In this document: in pieces, positions 60,077 through 64,000 of the stretch
Layout: every line of letters begins with the position of its first letter
Position numbering within the stretch: position 1 is the first letter of the stretch
NCBI GenBank assembly: GCA_045615765.1
Contig: JAZLFM010000034.1
Location: forward strand, 1 to 64,000
DNA length: 64,000 nucleotides
Direction: 5' to 3'
Origin: UBA1715 sp045615765
Lineage (GTDB): Bacteria; Bacteroidota; Bacteroidia; Bacteroidales; UBA1715
Translations under genes and position numbers: made by a program
The notes under the pieces: model-generated
Told to the model about the DNA's origin: nothing
What the model saw: only the letters and a program-made list of their open reading frames with translations
Databases searched by the model: none

Positions 60077-61549
60077 ATGCAACAAAAGCAAATTTTCAAT
60101 CCATTTTTACCATTACACGAACATGTTCCTGATGGAGAACCTCATGTGTTTGGTGATAGAGTATATTTATTTGGTTCACACGACAAGGAAGGCGGAGAAA
60201 CATTTTGTATGCTAGATTATGTGTCGTATTCGGCATCAATTTATGATTTAAAAGATTGGCGTTACGAAGGAGTTATCTACAAAGCAAAACAAGATCCTGA
60301 TTATGCAAATCGAAAATACATGTATGCTCCTGATGTTGTTCGTGGTAACGACGGGAAATACTATCTGTATTATTGCATGTCTGGTGATTTTGGCCAAGGT
60401 GGGTATCATGGACCAATTAGTGTAGCTGTATGTGATTCTCCTGCAGGAGAATATCAATATTTGGGTTTTGTGAGAAATCCTGATGGCTCTCCTTTGCTTG
60501 ATTATGTTCCTTTCGATCCAGCAGTAATGAACGATAATGGTGTGATTCGTTTGTACTATGGAACGCAATATTCGTACGAAGAAGATAACGATGCGGAAGG
60601 TATCGCTTCTGAAGTAGGCATGTTTAACAAGCCGTTGGAAGTCATTTTAGAAATGGCAAAGAAGGAAAGTGTCATGGGACCAGTTATGGCAATTTTGGAA
60701 GATGATATGTTGACAGTGAAAGTTGCGCCAAAACATATCATTCCATATAAAGTCAAAGGTACTTCGTTCGAGGAACATCCATTTTTTGAGGCGTGTTCAA
60801 TTCGAAAAGTTGCGGACACATATTATTTCGTTTATTCGTCGAAACAAAACCACGAATTATGTTATGCCACAAGTAAATTGCCAAACACAGGTTTTGTTTT
60901 TGGTGGAACAATCGTTTCGAATGGCGATGTGGGTTTGAATGGCAGAACAGAGGCCGATCGTTTAAATATGACAGGTACTACGCATGGAAGTATTGAAAAT
61001 ATTAACGGAAAGTGGTTCGTGTTCTATCATCGTTTGACTCATCGTTCCGACTACAGTCGTCAGGCGTGTGCAGAAGCAATACAAATCCTTGCTGATGGAA
61101 CAATTCCTCAAGTAGAAATAACATCTTGTGGCTTGAATGAAGGACCGTTGATGGCCAAAGGAACATATCCAGCAACAATTGCTTGTAATATCACAAATGG
61201 CCACATGCCTCATGGTTCCAATAAAATATATTCTGAGGCTTTCCCTAATGTGAATAACGAAGGTGAAGATAGATTTATTCATCAAATTTCGAAAGGAACA
61301 TTGATTGGTTATAAGTATTTCGATTTTTCTGATGTGAATACTTTGGGCATAGTGTATCGTGGTAAGGGCAAAGGCTCATTTGCTATTTCACAAGAAATGA
61401 ATGGAGAAGTCTTGGCGCAAGTTACCCTTGCAGAAACAGATACCTGGAAATCGCTCGAAGTTGCAGTTCCATTTAAAAATGGTAAAAATCCATTATATCT
61501 TATATTTACCGGTGAAGGAATGTATGATTTAAAGGAAATACAATTTTAG
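60077..61549 (+). CDS. GH43-family glycosidase, apparently cytosolic
   Basis: The 490-aa protein has the five-bladed beta-propeller pattern of GH43: an early DGEPHVFGDRVYLFGSHD (catalytic base Asp), MYAPDVVRGNDGKYYLYY, VPFDPAVMNDNG (pKa-modulating Asp), and FFEACSIRKVADTYYFVY (catalytic acid Glu). A C-terminal sandwich domain (about 375-490) resembles CBM6. Such enzymes remove arabinose or xylose from oligosaccharides. There is no signal peptide or T9SS tail, unlike the other hydrolases here, so it likely acts on imported oligomers. Its stop sits at the edge of the palindromic repeat at 61549. Confidence 0.87.
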   Translation: MQQKQIFNPFLPLHEHVPDGEPHVFGDRVYLFGSHDKEGGETFCMLDYVSYSASIYDLKDWRYEGVIYKAKQDPDYANRKYMYAPDVVRGNDGKYYLYYCMSGDFGQGGYHGPISVAVCDSPAGEYQYLGFVRNPDGSPLLDYVPFDPAVMNDNGVIRLYYGTQYSYEEDNDAEGIASEVGMFNKPLEVILEMAKKESVMGPVMAILEDDMLTVKVAPKHIIPYKVKGTSFEEHPFFEACSIRKVADTYYFVYSSKQNHELCYATSKLPNTGFVFGGTIVSNGDVGLNGRTEADRLNMTGTTHGSIENINGKWFVFYHRLTHRSDYSRQACAEAIQILADGTIPQVEITSCGLNEGPLMAKGTYPATIACNITNGHMPHGSNKIYSEAFPNVNNEGEDRFIHQISKGTLIGYKYFDFSDVNTLGIVYRGKGKGSFAISQEMNGEVLAQVTLAETDTWKSLEVAVPFKNGKNPLYLIFTGEGMYDLKEIQF

Positions 61550-61632
61550 TAGAGACGCGATGTATCACGTCTCTATATAACGTGATGTATCGCGTTTCCA
61601 TATCATACACGATTTATCGCGTATTTATATAA
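61549..61632. repeat. Palindromic repeat (GTAGAGACGCGAT family), copy 2, three degenerate units
   Basis: Unit 1: GAGACGCGAT-GT-ATCACGTCTC (61552-61573). Unit 2: a GTGATGTATCGCG segment from about 61581. Unit 3: an ACACGATTTATCGCGT segment from about 61607. Each is a near-palindrome of about 20 bp followed by an AT-rich ATATA linker. The array begins at the GH43 stop codon. Confidence 0.65.
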
Positions 61633-61649
61633 CAGAAGTTTAAATTAGG

Positions 61650-61679
61650 AGGCGTTCGTTAGAACGCCTTTTTTTTTAC
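61650..61679 (+). terminator. Terminator after GH43
   Basis: AGGCGTTC (61650-61657), loop GTTA, GAACGCCT (61662-61669), then T9. Confidence 0.88.
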
Positions 61680-61720
61680 TAATCAAAACCATTACAAAAC
61701 GATAGTTAGGTTGATGCACC

Positions 61721-61751
61721 CTTTCTAAGTGTATAACGCACACTTAGAAAG
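61721..61751. repeat. Perfect 12-bp inverted repeat of unknown role
   Basis: CTTTCTAAGTGT (61721-61732) and ACACTTAGAAAG (61740-61751) flank a 7-nt loop. No T-run follows, so it is not a standard terminator. It lies 116 bp before the surface-protein gene and could be an operator or RNA hairpin. The rest of the 61550-61867 gap holds the palindromic array and the terminator. Confidence 0.6.
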
Positions 61752-61867
61752 TCGTAGTTTTTGTGTAAATATGTATCATATTTTGTAATAAAAATATAAT
61801 TTTGCCATTCTGAAATGACCTTTCGGGATAGTGAAAGATAAATGGTAATAACGAAAAAAAATTTCTT

Positions 61868-64000
61868 ATGAATAGATTTATAAAGACTTGTGTAGCAACA
61901 ATTTTGACGGTATTGTTAGCAACGGTTCAAGGTTTTAGTGGTGAAGTTATAGTAGGAACAGGAACGACAGCTAATAATACTTTCCCGTATAGTAATTTTT
62001 ATAAATATACTTCAACACAGTCTATTTATACCGCAAGTGAAATTGGTGTTGCAGCAAAGATAACTTCTATTGCCTATGAGGTTGCTGCAAGTTCGTCTTT
62101 GGCAGAGCAATCAATAAAGATTTATATGGCACATACATCGATGAATAGTTTTTCATCTGTGAGTAGTGCTTTGTCGGAAGATGAGTTAACGGAGGTGTAC
62201 AGTGGCACATTAACATTAGGTTCTTCAACAGGTTGGGAAAGTATTAAATTGGCTACGCCATTCGTGTATAATGGATCGGATAATTTAGTTGTTGTTGTAA
62301 CTCGTTCAGGAAATTACGTTTCTTCTTTAAAATATAAATGCACTACTGTCTCAAATATGAGTTTGTATCGTCAAAGTGATGATTTCAATACGTATGCTGA
62401 CATTTCATCAGATGTTGCTTATTCAACTAGTACTACCCGCCCAAATATTAAATTTGGATTTACCTATTCTCTTCCTGTGACTAATGGATATTATCTGATA
62501 AATACCGTTGCTGATTTAGAAACATTTAGAACAGCTGTAAATTCAAATGGATTAAAAAATGCAAATGCGAAATTAATGCAAAACATTACGGTTAACGAAC
62601 AGGTATTGGATGATAATGGAGATTTGCGTAGTGATTATGTAACTGCTGTAAAAAAGATATATACTAATGGTGTTATAACAACTACATATTCTGGAACTTT
62701 TGATGGTAATGGAAAAACAATACGTGGAGTTTGTGTTGTTAGTTCGGACGCGTATATGGGATTTTTTGGTGGTGGTACTTCTGGTGGGTTGAGTGATGGT
62801 GCGGTAGTAAAAAATTTGACTTTGAAGGACATTTATGTAGAAGGTAGATCGCTCACTGGTGGACTGTTTGGTAGGATATCTCCAATTACATCAACTGTTT
62901 TAGTGGATAATTGTACTATAGAAGGGACAATTTTTACAACAGGAGAACGTGCTGGAGGTATCTATGGTGGGTATGGAAGTCATACTTCTCATGCAACAAT
63001 TAAAAATTGTGAGTTTAAAGGTAAAGTTGTCGGTAAGGCTGCATATGTTGGTGGTATTTGTTCTGAATTGTATGGAACAATTCAAAATTGTACAAACTCT
63101 GGTTCCGTTGAAGGTGTTAATAATGTTGGTGGTATTGTTGGCAATGCAGCAACGTCTTCTGCACAAATAACGGGCTGTGTGAATAAAGGTTCTGTTGTAG
63201 CCTTGGTTGGTACAGTAGGAGGTATTGCTGGATATGGTGGTGGAATAGTAAATAATAGTTACAATGAAGGTAGTGTAACAGGAGAAGAAAAGGTCGGTGG
63301 TATAGTTGGGCAGGCTTCAAATACTATAAGTGTTTGCTATAATGCAGGAGATGTAACTGGTATTACACAAGTAGGTGGAATTGCAGGAACTTCGTCTATT
63401 GGAGCAACAAATGTGTATAATGTGGGAATGATAACTGCAAAAGGTGGTAAAGTAGGTGGTTTGTTTGGTGAAATAACAAGTGGCAGCATAACAAATGCGT
63501 ATAATGCTGGTGTTATACGAAATGATGGTGTTAAAACCAATGCTGGTTCCATTGCCGGTGTTGCTTCATCTGCAACAATGAGTGGATGCTATTATGTTAC
63601 TGATGAATGTAGTTGGTTGCCAGTAAATAATGCTACTAAAACTGGATGTACAGGAATTTCGGCATCTTCATTTGCAGCAAGCTTGCCAAGCTCATTTAGC
63701 AGTTCTGTTTGGGCGGTAGGTAGATATGATTCAAAGGTATCGGGCAGTTATGTCTATATCGATGATGAATTTGCTTATGTAAACAGAGGAAAATACCATG
63801 CATTGCTAAACGTTGGAACGGCGCCTGTTATTAAATCAAGATTCTATAATTATGGTACCGCAGAATCTCCGTCATGGCAAGCATATACTCCTATTTATAC
63901 CATAGACGACTTGAAAAATGTTGCAAATGGATTGGGTAAAAACTACGTTATTATGAATGATATAGTAGATTATTCGAATATAGTGAATGGAAACTTTACG
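61868..64000 (+). CDS. Secreted GLUG-repeat surface protein (incomplete, runs off the window)
   Basis: The frame is open from the ATG at 61868 to the end of the window (711 codons, no stop). A signal peptide of about 21 residues (VLLATVQGF) is followed by a beta-sandwich domain (about 25-200), common in Bacteroidetes surface proteins. Residues 205-270 form the opening of a beta-helix (NGLKNANAKLMQNITV). From about 290 at least nine GLUG-type repeats occur: VGGIVG, VGGIAG and VGGLFG turns, each followed by a Cys/Asn-rich strand such as NCTNSGSVEG. A new beta-helix start (YTIDDLKNVANGLG) appears near the window edge. Probably an adhesin or carbohydrate-contacting protein; no enzyme motif is seen. 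Confidence 0.8.
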   Translation, partial: MNRFIKTCVATILTVLLATVQGFSGEVIVGTGTTANNTFPYSNFYKYTSTQSIYTASEIGVAAKITSIAYEVAASSSLAEQSIKIYMAHTSMNSFSSVSSALSEDELTEVYSGTLTLGSSTGWESIKLATPFVYNGSDNLVVVVTRSGNYVSSLKYKCTTVSNMSLYRQSDDFNTYADISSDVAYSTSTTRPNIKFGFTYSLPVTNGYYLINTVADLETFRTAVNSNGLKNANAKLMQNITVNEQVLDDNGDLRSDYVTAVKKIYTNGVITTTYSGTFDGNGKTIRGVCVVSSDAYMGFFGGGTSGGLSDGAVVKNLTLKDIYVEGRSLTGGLFGRISPITSTVLVDNCTIEGTIFTTGERAGGIYGGYGSHTSHATIKNCEFKGKVVGKAAYVGGICSELYGTIQNCTNSGSVEGVNNVGGIVGNAATSSAQITGCVNKGSVVALVGTVGGIAGYGGGIVNNSYNEGSVTGEEKVGGIVGQASNTISVCYNAGDVTGITQVGGIAGTSSIGATNVYNVGMITAKGGKVGGLFGEITSGSITNAYNAGVIRNDGVKTNAGSIAGVASSATMSGCYYVTDECSWLPVNNATKTGCTGISASSFAASLPSSFSSSVWAVGRYDSKVSGSYVYIDDEFAYVNRGKYHALLNVGTAPVIKSRFYNYGTAESPSWQAYTPIYTIDDLKNVANGLGKNYVIMNDIVDYSNIVNGNFT

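Noticed and set aside
61721..61751. Invertible DNA promoter
   Set aside because: The arms are separated by only 7 bp, leaving no room for a promoter to invert; kept only as a hairpin.

Overview
The window looks like a chromosomal segment of a low-GC Bacteroidetes (Bacteroidales-like) bacterium that degrades plant cell walls. Three things point there. Secreted proteins end in type IX secretion (T9SS) sorting domains of both the type A and the type B (CHU_C/gliding) kind. Upstream regions carry the Bacteroidetes promoter signature (TTTG, about 20 nt, then TAnnTTTG) rather than -35/-10 boxes. Housekeeping genes such as methylmalonyl-CoA decarboxylase, DAP dehydrogenase, the YidE-type antiporter, the CCC-motif/DUF2752 pair and the small Bacteroidales HTH regulator are of Bacteroidales type. 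I cannot name a genus.

Layout. 1-6.3 kb: the 3' end of a large type B T9SS protein, interrupted by an in-frame TAG, then a small gene, a GH44 endoglucanase and a secreted sandwich-domain protein. 6.3-9.2 kb: metY, siaC-like and lgt. 9.3-11.4 kb: a frameshifted gene remnant, a DUF2752/CCC-motif membrane pair, two small lipoproteins and an HTH regulator. 11.6-31.2 kb: housekeeping genes (antiporter and divergent LysR, dgt, CAP-domain protein, rnhB, mrp, prmC, ribD, topoisomerase IV A, a methylmalonyl-CoA decarboxylase-type operon, purU, yebC, yfcE, GNAT, zeta-like kinase). 31.3-33.5 kb: an alternative sigma factor, a gene-poor 1.3 kb with structured repeats, and tRNA-Ser(UGA). 33.8-37.1 kb: NSS transporter with its 33-aa small subunit, nitroreductase, SPFH protein. 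37.2-45.2 kb: three tandem GH8 endoglucanases. 45.2-49.2 kb: birA, TlpA-like, ddh, and a second secreted sandwich protein. 49.4-57 kb: a 2534-aa T9SS protein joining CE4 deacetylase, GH8 and GH26 domains with many binding and spacer repeats. 57-64 kb: panE, thrC, ruvC, GH43, and a GLUG-repeat surface protein running off the end.

How the genes fit together. The window encodes a dispersed cellulose/hemicellulose set: GH44 and three GH8 on beta-1,4-glucan, the giant CE4-GH8-GH26 protein on acetylated xylan/mannan, and a signal-less GH43 for imported oligosaccharides. Extracellular members carry T9SS C-terminal domains, so they are probably surface-attached or released through T9SS. No SusC/SusD pair is visible, so this does not look like a standard polysaccharide utilization locus. 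BirA could biotinylate the carrier protein of the decarboxylase operon.

The most notable observations are the giant multi-enzyme protein with an exact 393-bp internal repeat, the GH8 triplication built from shared modules, the carrier protein with one degenerate and one intact biotinyl domain, the nested inverted-repeat element at 32.5-33.0 kb, the microprotein partner of the NSS transporter, and a multiply frameshifted gene at 9.3-9.7 kb. Domain names were assigned by reading the sequences; no database search was run.
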